From NCBI GenBank assembly GCA_963697705.1, contig CAVOPA010000003.1, positions 1-64,000 on the forward strand: DNA of 64,000 nucleotides, written 5' to 3'. Position 1 is the first letter of the stretch, and the number at the start of each line of letters is the position of its first letter. Origin of the DNA: CAVUCH01 sp963697705. Lineage in GTDB: Bacteria; Acidobacteriota; Vicinamibacteria; Vicinamibacterales; JAENWD01. A program made the position numbers and the translations under genes. The notes under the pieces were generated by a model that had not been told where the DNA came from, made no database searches, and was given only the letters and a program-made list of their open reading frames with translations. Below, one piece after another: positions 47,387 through 55,765 of this stretch.

Positions 47387-48871
47387 CTATGAAGCCCCCC
47401 TGATGAGGGTAAATACGGACGCCTGCCACGGTATCGCGTCCACGTACAACCCGCGATTCTGAAGGTCGCCGCCGTCGCGGCCATAGACGGCCCCCCCAAT
47501 CTGGTCCGCCAGCCGCCACTCGACGCCGGCGAGATCGCCGAAAGGAAGGGCGACGTAGCACTGGCTCTGGTTGGGCGCGTAGTTCACCGTCACTACGACT
47601 CGCGTGCCGTCCGCGCCTTGCCACGCGAACGCGACAAAGCAGTCCGAGGTCCAGTTGCCCTCCCAGGCGGGCCTGCACTCGAGCAGCTGCCACCCGTCGT
47701 CGCGCACGGCCGGTAGCGTCAGCGTGACGAGCAATTGGTCGTAGAACTGCTGCAGGCGCTGGTCCACGGGCTCGATCGGACCGCGAACCAGGTGCGGGGA
47801 GATCCGCTTCCTGCATCCTTCGAATTGCCCCTGATGAAAGAAGCGCAGACCGGGCGACAGGAACGTGATGACAGCCGCCGCCTCGTGGGCGCCGGGAGGA
47901 AACGCCGCGGCCGCACGCGGCTCGTCGTGGTTTTCCAGGAAGCGGGCCATTTTGTTCTGGTAATCGGGGCCCGCGTGGAAGTGCTCGCGGACCGCTCGCG
48001 CGTGGCCCTCGCGCAGCCGGTCGTACAACCGCTTGTCGTACGTGTAGTCGAACCCCTGCTGCTGCAGCGTCCATTCGAGATCCCAGTAGACCTCGGCCAT
48101 GAAGCAGTAGCCGGGCACGTGTTCTCGCACGCGCGCGGTGGCTCGCGGCCAGAAAGGTTCCGGGCGGAGGCCCCACGTTCGCTCGAACACGTCGGGCAGC
48201 ACCAGCATGGCCATGTCGCAGCGGACGCCGTCGCACTGTCGGGCAATCTTCACCAGCGTCGCGATCATCGCCTCCTCGGTGGCGAGATTCGCGTAGTTCA
48301 ACTGCAGCGTGTCGGGCCAGCCGGCGAAGTACGGGTCGCGCCCGTAAGCGAACACGCGCCCGCCATGCGCGCCCTGGAGCCGCGTGTAGTTCTGCGGCGC
48401 GCGCCCGAGGTCGTCGTCGGTGCCCTGAACGTAGTACTCGGGGTGCTCTTCCACCCACGGGTGATCCAGGCCCGTGTGATTCGGGACGAAATCGAGCAGC
48501 AGCCGCAGGCCGCGCGCGCGGAGCCGCGCACGCAGGCGAGCAAGCGCCGCGTCTCCTCCCAGCTGATCGTGGACGTCGTAACCGGTGATGGCGAAGCCAG
48601 ACCCCGCGATGTCGTCCTCGCGGAGGTCCGGCAGCGTCTCCTTAAATTCGTGCCGCCACTCAGGGTTGGCGCGCGACACGCGCTGTCCCGCCGCGCCTGT
48701 CTGCCAGACGCTCAGGAACCAGATCCAGTCGAAGCCCATACTGGCCAGGCCATCGAGCTCGGCGTCCGGGATGTCGTCCAGCGTGGCGGGCCGCCCCAGT
48801 GACTGCGCCAGCGCCGTCAGCCAGACGCGCGTGTTGACTTGGTACAGCGACGGATGGCGCGGCGTGCTCAT
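47387..48871 (-). CDS. GH13 alpha-amylase-family glycoside hydrolase
   Basis: 494 residues from ATG 48871 with AAGGTG upstream. No signal peptide, so cytoplasmic. The (beta/alpha)8 barrel motifs are present: DFVPNH (about 127-132), GVRCDMAM with nucleophile Asp about 219, FMAEVYWD with acid/base Glu about 260, and FLENHDEPR with Asp about 316. A C-terminal beta domain follows. It probably hydrolyses or rearranges short alpha-glucans; exact specificity cannot be told. The SemiSWEET gene downstream suggests use or export of the product sugar. Confidence 0.93.
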   Translation of the reverse strand: MSTPRHPSLYQVNTRVWLTALAQSLGRPATLDDIPDAELDGLASMGFDWIWFLSVWQTGAAGQRVSRANPEWRHEFKETLPDLREDDIAGSGFAITGYDVHDQLGGDAALARLRARLRARGLRLLLDFVPNHTGLDHPWVEEHPEYYVQGTDDDLGRAPQNYTRLQGAHGGRVFAYGRDPYFAGWPDTLQLNYANLATEEAMIATLVKIARQCDGVRCDMAMLVLPDVFERTWGLRPEPFWPRATARVREHVPGYCFMAEVYWDLEWTLQQQGFDYTYDKRLYDRLREGHARAVREHFHAGPDYQNKMARFLENHDEPRAAAAFPPGAHEAAAVITFLSPGLRFFHQGQFEGCRKRISPHLVRGPIEPVDQRLQQFYDQLLVTLTLPAVRDDGWQLLECRPAWEGNWTSDCFVAFAWQGADGTRVVVTVNYAPNQSQCYVALPFGDLAGVEWRLADQIGGAVYGRDGGDLQNRGLYVDAIPWQASVFTLIRGAS

Positions 48872-48872
48872 G

Positions 48873-48992
48873 TCAGTTCACCTTGCACGTTTCACGAGTG
48901 AAGGCGCCATCGTTGACGTGCGCGCTCTCGTTCTGCGCCAGAACCGTGGCGCCGTACAGGACGGCCATCAGCGCAAGAGCGAATGTCCGCAT
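48873..48992 (-). pseudogene. Truncated copy of the NTF2-like gene's signal peptide
   Basis: MRTFALALMAVLYGATVLAQ followed by 19 residues and a stop at 48873. The start is nearly identical to the protein encoded at 30422, and the upstream DNA is duplicated as well. The TGA lies one base before the GH13 ATG, so the small frame may now only act as a leader for the operon. Confidence 0.65.
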
Positions 48993-49119
48993 CCTCGATC
49001 TCCCTGCGAAGCGACGAGCGGGTGGGCACGATACCGCCAGTCCTCGCCTCGATCAAGTCGATCCTGAGCCGCGCACATGATAAACACCATTCCTCGCCTG
49101 CACCGCGGGGCCATCCCGG
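48937..49119. repeat. Duplicated segment, right copy
   Basis: Matches 30367-30540 over about 170 bases with some substitutions and a 15-20 base insertion near 49070. Confidence 0.75.
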
Positions 49120-49271
49120 GTGTTCCCGCGCGTGAGGCGGATGCGCCGTTCGCGTGCCGCCCGATGGATCGAACGGCCCCCAGCCTCACGAACCGAAGGC
49201 TCGCGTCCTGAAAGGTCCAGCGACAAGATAGCCGAGGTAATGTTCGCACGCGTCGGTCGTATGATCGGCGC

Positions 49272-49730
49272 GTGCCAAGCCTTCGGTCACTCCGCCTGCT
49301 CGCCGTCGCCGTGCTGGCCTGTCCCCGCCCGGCATTCGCCGCGTGCCCTGTGCCCACGCCGCCGTGCGAGTCGATGCGCAAGGCGGATCTCGTGTTCTAC
49401 GGCGAGGTCGTCACAGCGACGCCACCCACGCACGGAGATCAGAAGGTCACCTTCCGCGTGTTGCGGCCGTTCAAGGGCGTTGGAGACACGCGGTTCACGG
49501 GCGCCTTCCGCGTCACCGGGCAGGGAGTGTACTTCGTGGCCGGGGAGCGCCGGGTTGTCTACGCTTCCGCGCAAGGCAACGGCCGGTGGTCGACGAGCTG
49601 CGCCCGCACCGCCCTGGTGTTCCGACCCGCTGACCAGGAAGCCGCCGATCTCGCGATGTGCGAGGGAGCGGAGACCAGCCCACGGCATGCGGGTGGCAAG
49701 GAGGGCGCGGCGGCACCCAGACGTCGCTGA
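49272..49730 (+). CDS. Secreted NTR/TIMP-like small protein
   Basis: GTG start, 152 residues. The signal peptide (SLRLLAVAVLACPRPAFAA) is followed by CPVPTPPCESMRKADLVFYGEVVTATP, the Cys-x(n)-Cys start and ADxVFxGEV pattern of netrin/TIMP-like domains. Then VTFRVLRPFKGVG, GVYFVAGERRVVYASAQGNGRWSTSCAR. Probably periplasmic or secreted with two disulfides. The function is unknown. Confidence 0.75.
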   Translation: MPSLRSLRLLAVAVLACPRPAFAACPVPTPPCESMRKADLVFYGEVVTATPPTHGDQKVTFRVLRPFKGVGDTRFTGAFRVTGQGVYFVAGERRVVYASAQGNGRWSTSCARTALVFRPADQEAADLAMCEGAETSPRHAGGKEGAAAPRRR

Positions 49731-49794
49731 CACACGCCCCGCGGGTGCCGCGAGGCGGAGCTCTTTGCCGGAACGAGGTTCGTTGCCCTGCGGA

Positions 49795-50076
49795 CTAGCG
49801 TGACGGGAGGCGGCGACGCGGCCGCGGTTGGCGCTTGGCACTGCTCCGGCCAGCCGCTGGATCGGCTTCTACGGCCTGCACGAGGGCGTCAGCGTCGTCG
49901 CGAAGCTGGCGGGCACGCTCCAGCAGTGAAGGGGGCGATGCGCTGCCTCCGGCTCGATCGAGCCATTGCCGCAGCGCCTGCTGCACCAGGTCGGACAGGC
50001 CCGCAGGGCCACTGAGCGTGCGGGCCCGATCCCACAGTTCCTCGTCACGAACGTACAGCGTGACCTTGCCTGCCAT
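49795..50076 (-). CDS. Ribbon-helix-helix-like DNA-binding protein
   Basis: ATG 50076 begins MAGKVTLYVRDEELWDRART; 93 residues. The strand KVTLYV followed by LSGPAGLSDLVQQALRQWLDR is a ribbon-helix-helix-like fold seen in antitoxins and small repressors. The C-terminus is Arg/Pro-rich and disordered. No toxin gene is next to it; the response regulator gene is divergent. Confidence 0.7.
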   Translation of the reverse strand: MAGKVTLYVRDEELWDRARTLSGPAGLSDLVQQALRQWLDRAGGSASPPSLLERARQLRDDADALVQAVEADPAAGRSSAKRQPRPRRRLPSR

Positions 50077-50215
50077 GGCGCGGGAGTATACCTCATCAGT
50101 ATGCAATCTGCCAAAAAGTCCATGCAGCCCCCGCCGCGCCATGGGCGTATACTGCCGCCATATCTTGATTCCCATACGCGCATCCACAGTCGCTCCGATC
50201 AGCAGCCGCAGACAC

Positions 50216-50596
50216 ATGCCCAGCGTACTTGTGGTGGACGACGATCCCGACGTGCGCGTGCTCCTCGAGACCTACCTCGAGCTCGAAGGCTTCGAAGTGC
50301 TGACCGCCGCGAACGGCAGCGACGCGCTCCAGCGGCTGCGTCACGCCCGCCCGTCCGTCATCCTGCTGGACTTGATGATGCCCGTCATGGACGGTATCGA
50401 GTTCCGGCGGCAACAACAGCGTCAGCCCTGCCTCTGCGACATCCCGGTCGTGTGCCTGTCCGCGCGTCATGACGCGATGCAGACGGCGATGAGGCTGGGG
50501 GTTGCCGATTGCCTCGCGAAGCCGTTCGAGCTCGACAAGCTGATCGCCATGCTGCGCCGGCACTGCGCGGATGAAGCGCCGCCCAAAATCGTCTGA
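50216..50596 (+). CDS. Single-domain response regulator (receiver only)
   Basis: ATG 50216, 126 residues. Acidic pocket VLVVDDDPD (Asp 8-10), phosphorylation site ILLDLMMPVMDG (Asp 52), VCLSARHD (Ser 82) and AKPFELDKL (Lys 102): a complete CheY-like receiver. There is no output domain, so it acts by binding a partner or in a phosphorelay. No histidine kinase is adjacent. Confidence 0.93.
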   Translation: MPSVLVVDDDPDVRVLLETYLELEGFEVLTAANGSDALQRLRHARPSVILLDLMMPVMDGIEFRRQQQRQPCLCDIPVVCLSARHDAMQTAMRLGVADCLAKPFELDKLIAMLRRHCADEAPPKIV

Positions 50597-50613
50597 CGCC
50601 TCGATCGTGACGG

Positions 50614-51075
50614 TCAGCGCGCATCGGTACGACGTACCAGCGCCGCCGTACCGTAGCACAGCACCTCCGTGACGCCGTCCATCACTTCCGTCGCGTCGTA
50701 GCGAACGCCGAGCACCGCGTTCGCTCCCATCTCGGCCGCGTGCTCCAACAACAGGTCGAAGGCGTGGCTGCGAGTCTGCTCGCAGAGATCGGTGAAGAGC
50801 GAGATGTTGCCGCCCACCACGGTCTGCAGCGCGCCCCCGATGGTGCCGAAGATGGACCGGGACCGGACGGTGATGCCGCGTACCACGCCGAGCACCTCGA
50901 CGACCTGATACCCCGGCAGATCGAACGTCGTGCTCGTCATCCGCCGCAGGCGCGACGGCTGTACCATCCGGAGCCGTTCCTCAGGCGTCAGCCCCGCATC
51001 GCACTCGGCACACACGCGTCCCGGCTTGAAGTGATACTCGGACGGAAAGTCCCTGCCGCACCTCACGCACTGCAT
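50614..51075 (-). CDS. UPF0145/YbjQ-like protein with N-terminal zinc ribbon
   Basis: ATG 51075, 153 residues. The N-terminus MQCVRCGRDF and VCAECDAGL provides four cysteines (3, 6, 22, 25) for a zinc ribbon. The rest is a YbjQ/heavy-metal-binding family domain: GYQVVEVLGVVRGITVRSRS, GGALQTVVGGNISLFTDLCEQTRSHAFDLLLEHAAEMGANAVLGVRYDATEV. The family forms pentamers and its role is unclear. The zinc ribbon fusion is less common. Confidence 0.88.
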   Translation of the reverse strand: MQCVRCGRDFPSEYHFKPGRVCAECDAGLTPEERLRMVQPSRLRRMTSTTFDLPGYQVVEVLGVVRGITVRSRSIFGTIGGALQTVVGGNISLFTDLCEQTRSHAFDLLLEHAAEMGANAVLGVRYDATEVMDGVTEVLCYGTAALVRRTDAR

Positions 51076-51183
51076 AGCAACATCCTCTTCACTGCATTCG
51101 CCAGGCGCGGCGCCGCGCGAGATCGCCACGGCGGCCGCGTCGCTCGACCGGGCGACGCGAGGATCGTCGCGCAACCGCGCCCG

Positions 51184-52543
51184 CTACTCGAAGCGGTACT
51201 GGCCCGGCATGGCAACGGGAGGTGTCGGATACGCCCCCATCGCATACGCCGCCGGGCCGAGCCGCGTCTGCACCTGCATCGCCTTCTCCCAGGTGACGGC
51301 CTGCCCGCTGTAAGCCGCTTCGCGACCGATGATCCCGGTCATGGTGGATTCGGCCACCGCCTGCGCTTCGTTGATCGGCGTGCCGGCGAGGATACTGGCG
51401 ATCAGGTCTTCGTGCGTGAGGCGATAGGCGCTCGCCGACTCTTTGCCCGCGCGCCACTTCTCGCCGCTCTTCGGATCGATGCGGTTGGCGCAGTTGCTCG
51501 TGCCGATCGTGCCGACGACGTGCTCGGACACGATGTTCTGGCAGCCGTTGATCTGGCGGCACTGGCTGAAGACGGTGACACCGTTCGGGTATTCGAACTC
51601 CACCGCGAAGTGGTCGAAGATCTGGCCGTGGCGATCGCCGGTGCGGACCTGGCGTCCGCCGAGGCCCGAGACTGCGCGTACCGGGTGCGAGCCGAGCACC
51701 CAGTTCATCACGTCGAGATTGTGCACGTGCTGCTCGACGATGTGATCGCCCGACAGCCAGGTGAAGTAGTTCCAGTTGCGGAGCTGCCACTCCATGTCGC
51801 TCCACCTCGGCTCGCGATCGATCACCCAGATCTGGCCGCCGTTCCAGTACGCCTTCGCGTAGACGATGTCGCCGATCGCCCCGTCGTGGATGCGCTTGAT
51901 CGTCTCCCGGTAGCCCGCGGTCGTGCCGGCGCTGAGTGCCGGCCGCAATCCCGAGCTTCTTCTGTGCGGCCAGAGCACCGGCCTCCATCACCAGGCGCAC
52001 GCCTGGCACATCGACCGCACAGGGCTTCTCCATGAACACGTTCTTGCCGGCCTCGATCGCCGCCATCAGGTGCTGGGGCCGGAAATGCGGCGGGGTGGCC
52101 AGGATGACGTAGTTGATCTCGGGCACCGCGAGCAGCTGCGTGTAGGCATCGAACCCGGTGAAGGATCGGGCCTGCGGGATGTCGATGCCGACCTTCGCCA
52201 GCTCGCCGCGTGCGCGGGCCAGCCGATCGGGAAAGAGGTCGGCGAGCGCAGCCACCGTGATGTTGGTGTGCGCGACGCGAGTGCCCTCGGCGACATCCTC
52301 CGTGTGATAGCCCTCGGCTGGATAGATCACTTTGGTGGCCGCGCCGAGCGCATCGAGCACCGCGCCGGTGCCGCGCCCGCCGCAGCCGATTACGCCGATC
52401 CTGATCGCGGCGCCTTCGGCCGCGAAGAGCGCCGGGGCCGTCGCCGCGCGCGCCGCGGCGGCGCCGGCGACCGCAAGCGACGTCTGCTTGATGAACGTCC
52501 GTCGGGATCTGTCGCGAGGGGCAGAGTCGTGCTGGTCAGTCAT
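51184..52543 (-). pseudogene. Gfo/Idh/MocA oxidoreductase, TAT-exported, one frameshift
   Basis: ATG 52543 leads to a twin-arginine signal (DRSRRTFIKQTSLAVAGAAA). The Rossmann start IRIGVIGCGGRGTG binds NAD(P), and MEKPCAVD is the conserved EKP. After KLGIAAGTQRRH the frame is lost near 51930-51950 and continues GYRETIKRIHDGAIGDIVYAKAYWNGGQ and the C-terminal domain to 51184 (GQYRFE). About 450 residues. The exported, cofactor-loaded form is typical for polyol or sugar-acid oxidation in this phylum. Divergent from a similar gene at 52856. Confidence 0.88.
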
Positions 52544-52855
52544 AGGACATACCTTTTGCTGAAAGAAGGCGGACGAAGGGAGGATACGAACTCGACCATT
52601 CGTGCAAGCTACCACAAAGACGTCTGCCGAAGCGGCGCGGGAGGGCACAAGCGAGGCCAGTGCGCCACGACAGAGGCTGCGGCGACTACTCTTACACGGT
52701 GCTGATCTTCTCAATCCTGCGGGCGATGAGAGCGTGATGTGGCCAATTACGCCGTCGACGAAGTCGGGAGCAGGCGTAGACTGCGCAGTACGAGCGGTAG
52801 CGTACGGCTGACGCTCGACCGCGCCTCATACCCCATGGCAGAACGGAGCGCACGC

Positions 52856-54145
52856 ATGACACAAAAGACACGCACCATCGGCCGCCGTGAGTTCCTCACG
52901 ACCACCGCCGCAACCACGGTCGGCTTCACCATCGTCAAGCCGCAGTCGGTACGCGGAAGCCAGGCCAACTCCGCCGTGCGGCTTGGCATCCTCGGCGTCG
53001 GCGGACGGGGCACTGCCGTCGGCAGCGGCTTCGTCTCCGATGCTGGCGCACGGGTAATCGCGCTCGCGGATCTCTTCGACGATCAGCTCCAGGCCGGACG
53101 CCGCCACTTCGACGAACTGCAGGCGAAGACCGGGATCGGACCGCTCGCCGCCGACCAGCTGTTCCGCGGGCCCGACAGCTACAAGCGGATCATCGAATCA
53201 CCCGACGTCGATGCCGTCCAGATCACGACGCCGCCGTATTTCCACCCGCTGCATCTCGACGCGGTTGTGGCCGCGGGCAAGCACGCCTACTGCGAGAAGC
53301 CCGTCGCGATCGATGTGCCCGGAGCCAGGCGCGTGATCGAGATCGGCAAGCGCGCAGAGGGCAGGCTGAGTCTCGACGTGGGCTTCCAGATCCGCATGGC
53401 GCCACCCATGGTGGAACTGGCCCGACGCATTCACGACGGGGCGATCGGCACACCGGCGTGCGGCCAGGCCTTCTACTACTGCGCGCACCTCGACCGGCCG
53501 GACTGGCCGAACGCGTCGGCCGACGAGCAGCGGCTGCGCAACTGGGTGTGGTACCGCGATCTCTCCGGCGACATCATCGTCGAGCAGAACGTCCACGTGA
53601 TCGATATGTGCAACTGGTTCCTCCGCGCCCACCCGGTGAAGGCCATGGCGACGTGCGCGCGCCGGATGCGGCAGGACGCCGGCGACTGCAAGGACAACTT
53701 CAACGCCGTCGTGACCTACCCGGGCGACGTGCAGATCTCGTTCGGATCCACGCAGTTCGACAGCCCGGAGTTCGATGCCGGCGTACGCCTCTTCGGGTCC
53801 GAGGGGAGCTCAGAGTCGCATTACGATTGGCGCGTCAAGATCGCGGGCACACACGCATGGGACGCGGGTCTTGGGGCGGGCGGTGCCGACAACGGCGCGC
53901 AGTTCTCCGCCGCGGGCAGCTTCCGCGGAGCGCTCGATCAGGCCGACGCCGAGAAGCAGAAGGCGTTCATCGCGAGCATCACCGGCAAGGCCTTCCACAA
54001 TCAAGCGCTGCAGGGGGCCGAGTCCGCCCTGAGCGCGATGCTGATCCGCAATGCCGCCTACGCGGGCACGCCGATGACGTGGGATGAGCTGCTGGCCTCG
54101 AGCGAGGTGTACGACCCGAAGTTGAACCTTGCCCGCATGTCTTGA
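52856..54145 (+). CDS. Gfo/Idh/MocA oxidoreductase, TAT-exported
   Basis: I take ATG 52856; GGAG lies about ten bases upstream, while ATG 52835 has none. 429 residues. TAT signal IGRREFLTTTAATTVGFTIV, Rossmann motif VRLGILGVGGRGTA, EKPVAIDVPGARR, and catalytic-domain residues in VWYRDLSGDIIVEQNVHVIDMCNWFL. Intact. A 312-base divergent region separates it from its paralogue, so the pair is probably co-regulated. The substrate is unknown; inositol- or sugar-type oxidation is the family norm. Confidence 0.92.
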   Translation: MTQKTRTIGRREFLTTTAATTVGFTIVKPQSVRGSQANSAVRLGILGVGGRGTAVGSGFVSDAGARVIALADLFDDQLQAGRRHFDELQAKTGIGPLAADQLFRGPDSYKRIIESPDVDAVQITTPPYFHPLHLDAVVAAGKHAYCEKPVAIDVPGARRVIEIGKRAEGRLSLDVGFQIRMAPPMVELARRIHDGAIGTPACGQAFYYCAHLDRPDWPNASADEQRLRNWVWYRDLSGDIIVEQNVHVIDMCNWFLRAHPVKAMATCARRMRQDAGDCKDNFNAVVTYPGDVQISFGSTQFDSPEFDAGVRLFGSEGSSESHYDWRVKIAGTHAWDAGLGAGGADNGAQFSAAGSFRGALDQADAEKQKAFIASITGKAFHNQALQGAESALSAMLIRNAAYAGTPMTWDELLASSEVYDPKLNLARMS

Positions 54146-54211
54146 GCGGACGCGGTGAGGCCCTCGGCCGGGCCTCACCGTTCTCCGCACAGATGCCGCC
54201 CGTCGTTTCCG

Positions 54212-55120
54212 TCAGTACGGCGTCTGACCGCCGGTCGCGCCGTAGACCTCACCGGTGACGAACCGCGCCTCGTTGGAGGCCAGGAACACGTAGAGCGGCG
54301 CGAGCTCTACCGGCTGTGCCGCGCGCTCGAAGGAAGTGTCCTGGCCGAAGCGCTTCACCTTCTCCTCCGGCATCGTCGAGGGGATGAGCGGCGTCCACAC
54401 CGGCCCTGGCGCCACGGCGTTCACACGGACGCCCTTCTTCATGGCGAGTTGCGAGAGCGCCTTGGTGAAGTTCACAATCGCGCCCTTTGTCGGCGCGTAC
54501 GCGAGCAGGTTGGGGCTCGGGTCGTAGGCCTGGATCGATGCGGTGTTGATGATGACGCTGCCGGCTTTCATGCGCGGCAACGCAGCGCGGCACAGCCAGA
54601 ACATCGCGTACACGTTCGTCTTGAAGGTGCGATCGAACTCCTCGGTCGTGAACTCCTCGAGCGAGTCGTGCGTGTTCTGGAACGCGGCGTTGTTGACGAG
54701 GATATCGAGCTTGCCGAACTCGGCGAACGTGCGATCGATCATCCGGGCGCAGTGCCCTTCGTCCTGGATATCGCCCGGCAGGCGCAGGCTGCGGCGGCCT
54801 GCCTGCTCGATCCAGTGGCACGTTTCCTCGGCGTCGGGCTCTTCGCTCGGCAGGTACGCAATCGCGACGTCGGCGCCTTCGCGGGCGAAGGCGAGCGCGA
54901 CGGCCCGGCCGATGCCGCTGTCGCCGCCGGTTATGAGCGCCGCGCGATCGGTCAGGCGGCCGAGCCCGCGGTACGACTCCTCGCCGTGGTCGGCCATCGG
55001 CGACATCTCGGAGTCGAGGCCCGGCGCCGCGATCCCCTCCTGTGGGTATTCCGGTTTGGGCGCCTGCGCTTTCGCGTCGCCCGGTGAGCTGTGCTGCAGT
55101 GTGTGGCGGTTATCGGTCAT
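54212..55120 (-). CDS. Short-chain dehydrogenase/reductase (GSP39/YghA-like)
   Basis: 302 residues. A 50-residue polar N-terminal extension (PKPEYPQEGIAAPGLDSEM) typical of the stress-related YghA/GSP39 group precedes the Rossmann domain: ALITGGDSGIGRAVALAFAREGADV (64-86), NNAA (143-146), catalytic Ser about 195, Tyr 208 and Lys 212 in YAPTKGA. The ending, FLASNEARFVTGEVYGATGG, is also diagnostic. It reduces carbonyl compounds with NADPH; the group is often stress-induced. Cytoplasmic and intact. Confidence 0.93.
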   Translation of the reverse strand: MTDNRHTLQHSSPGDAKAQAPKPEYPQEGIAAPGLDSEMSPMADHGEESYRGLGRLTDRAALITGGDSGIGRAVALAFAREGADVAIAYLPSEEPDAEETCHWIEQAGRRSLRLPGDIQDEGHCARMIDRTFAEFGKLDILVNNAAFQNTHDSLEEFTTEEFDRTFKTNVYAMFWLCRAALPRMKAGSVIINTASIQAYDPSPNLLAYAPTKGAIVNFTKALSQLAMKKGVRVNAVAPGPVWTPLIPSTMPEEKVKRFGQDTSFERAAQPVELAPLYVFLASNEARFVTGEVYGATGGQTPY

Positions 55121-55153
55121 GCGGCCGGTTGTGCACGCGACGTGCCCGCGCGA

Positions 55154-55627
55154 TCACGATTTCGCCGAAGTGCGGTTCCTGTCGAGAACGGCTCCGATCT
55201 GGGACCAGGCGCGCGCCAGCATGCGGATCCAGCCGCCTAGCCAGGTGGTCGCGGGCCCGGGCGTCACCAGGCCGGCAGACCCGCGCCCCGCGCGGCCGAT
55301 CACGGCGAGCATCCGGCGCGCGCCGACCGGGTTCGCGGAGTGCACGCGCACACTGCTCCTCGGCCACCGTCCGGTCTGCTCCATCCACACGCAGAGGTCG
55401 TACCCTGAGGGCACGTGCGGGCAGTAGTCGTAGAAGGTGTTCGCACGGCGCGTCATGCGCCCGATGTGCAGCCCGGCCGCACTGCACGTTCGGCACGCGC
55501 CCATGTCGTGATCGAGGCTGATATCGGTGACGAGCCCCTGCTCGAGGTACACCTTGGCCGCCGCGACCGAGCGCACGGCACGCCAGCCGCGCGGCGCGGG
55601 ACGGTGATCATCGACCCAGAGCTTCAC
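55154..55627 (-). CDS. cREC-type cyclic-phosphate processing receiver protein
   Basis: I use GTG 55627, where the domain begins: KLWVDDHRPAPRGWRAVRSVAAAKVYLEQGLVTDISLDHDMG, then GYDLCVWMEQTGRWP, VRVHSANPVGARRML. The DDxRxxP, LDHD and HSxNxxG motifs define the cREC receiver-like domain, linked by others to processing of cyclic phosphate ends. An insertion with CRTCSAAG between core strands and a 35-residue hydrophobic/basic tail are additional. 157 residues; no ligase or kinase partner is adjacent. Confidence 0.8.
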   Translation of the reverse strand: MKLWVDDHRPAPRGWRAVRSVAAAKVYLEQGLVTDISLDHDMGACRTCSAAGLHIGRMTRRANTFYDYCPHVPSGYDLCVWMEQTGRWPRSSVRVHSANPVGARRMLAVIGRAGRGSAGLVTPGPATTWLGGWIRMLARAWSQIGAVLDRNRTSAKS

Positions 55628-55765
55628 CTGCCCACCATAGCAGCATGCCTGGTGCCGCCAGCGCAGCATTTCGACCGCGGGTGGAGACGGGCGGGACAGC
55701 GCGCCGCGCACGACGGCCATCACCGCCGGAGTGACGAGCCCACAATTCGGGGAGCGAACGCGGAA

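Noticed and set aside
46929..48458. 509-codon minus-strand open frame in another phase
   Set aside because: Overlaps the GH13 and SemiSWEET genes in a wrong phase; Arg/Ala-rich shadow.
50740..52035. 431-codon plus-strand open frame
   Set aside because: Runs opposite the UPF0145 and Gfo/Idh genes; no recognisable protein.
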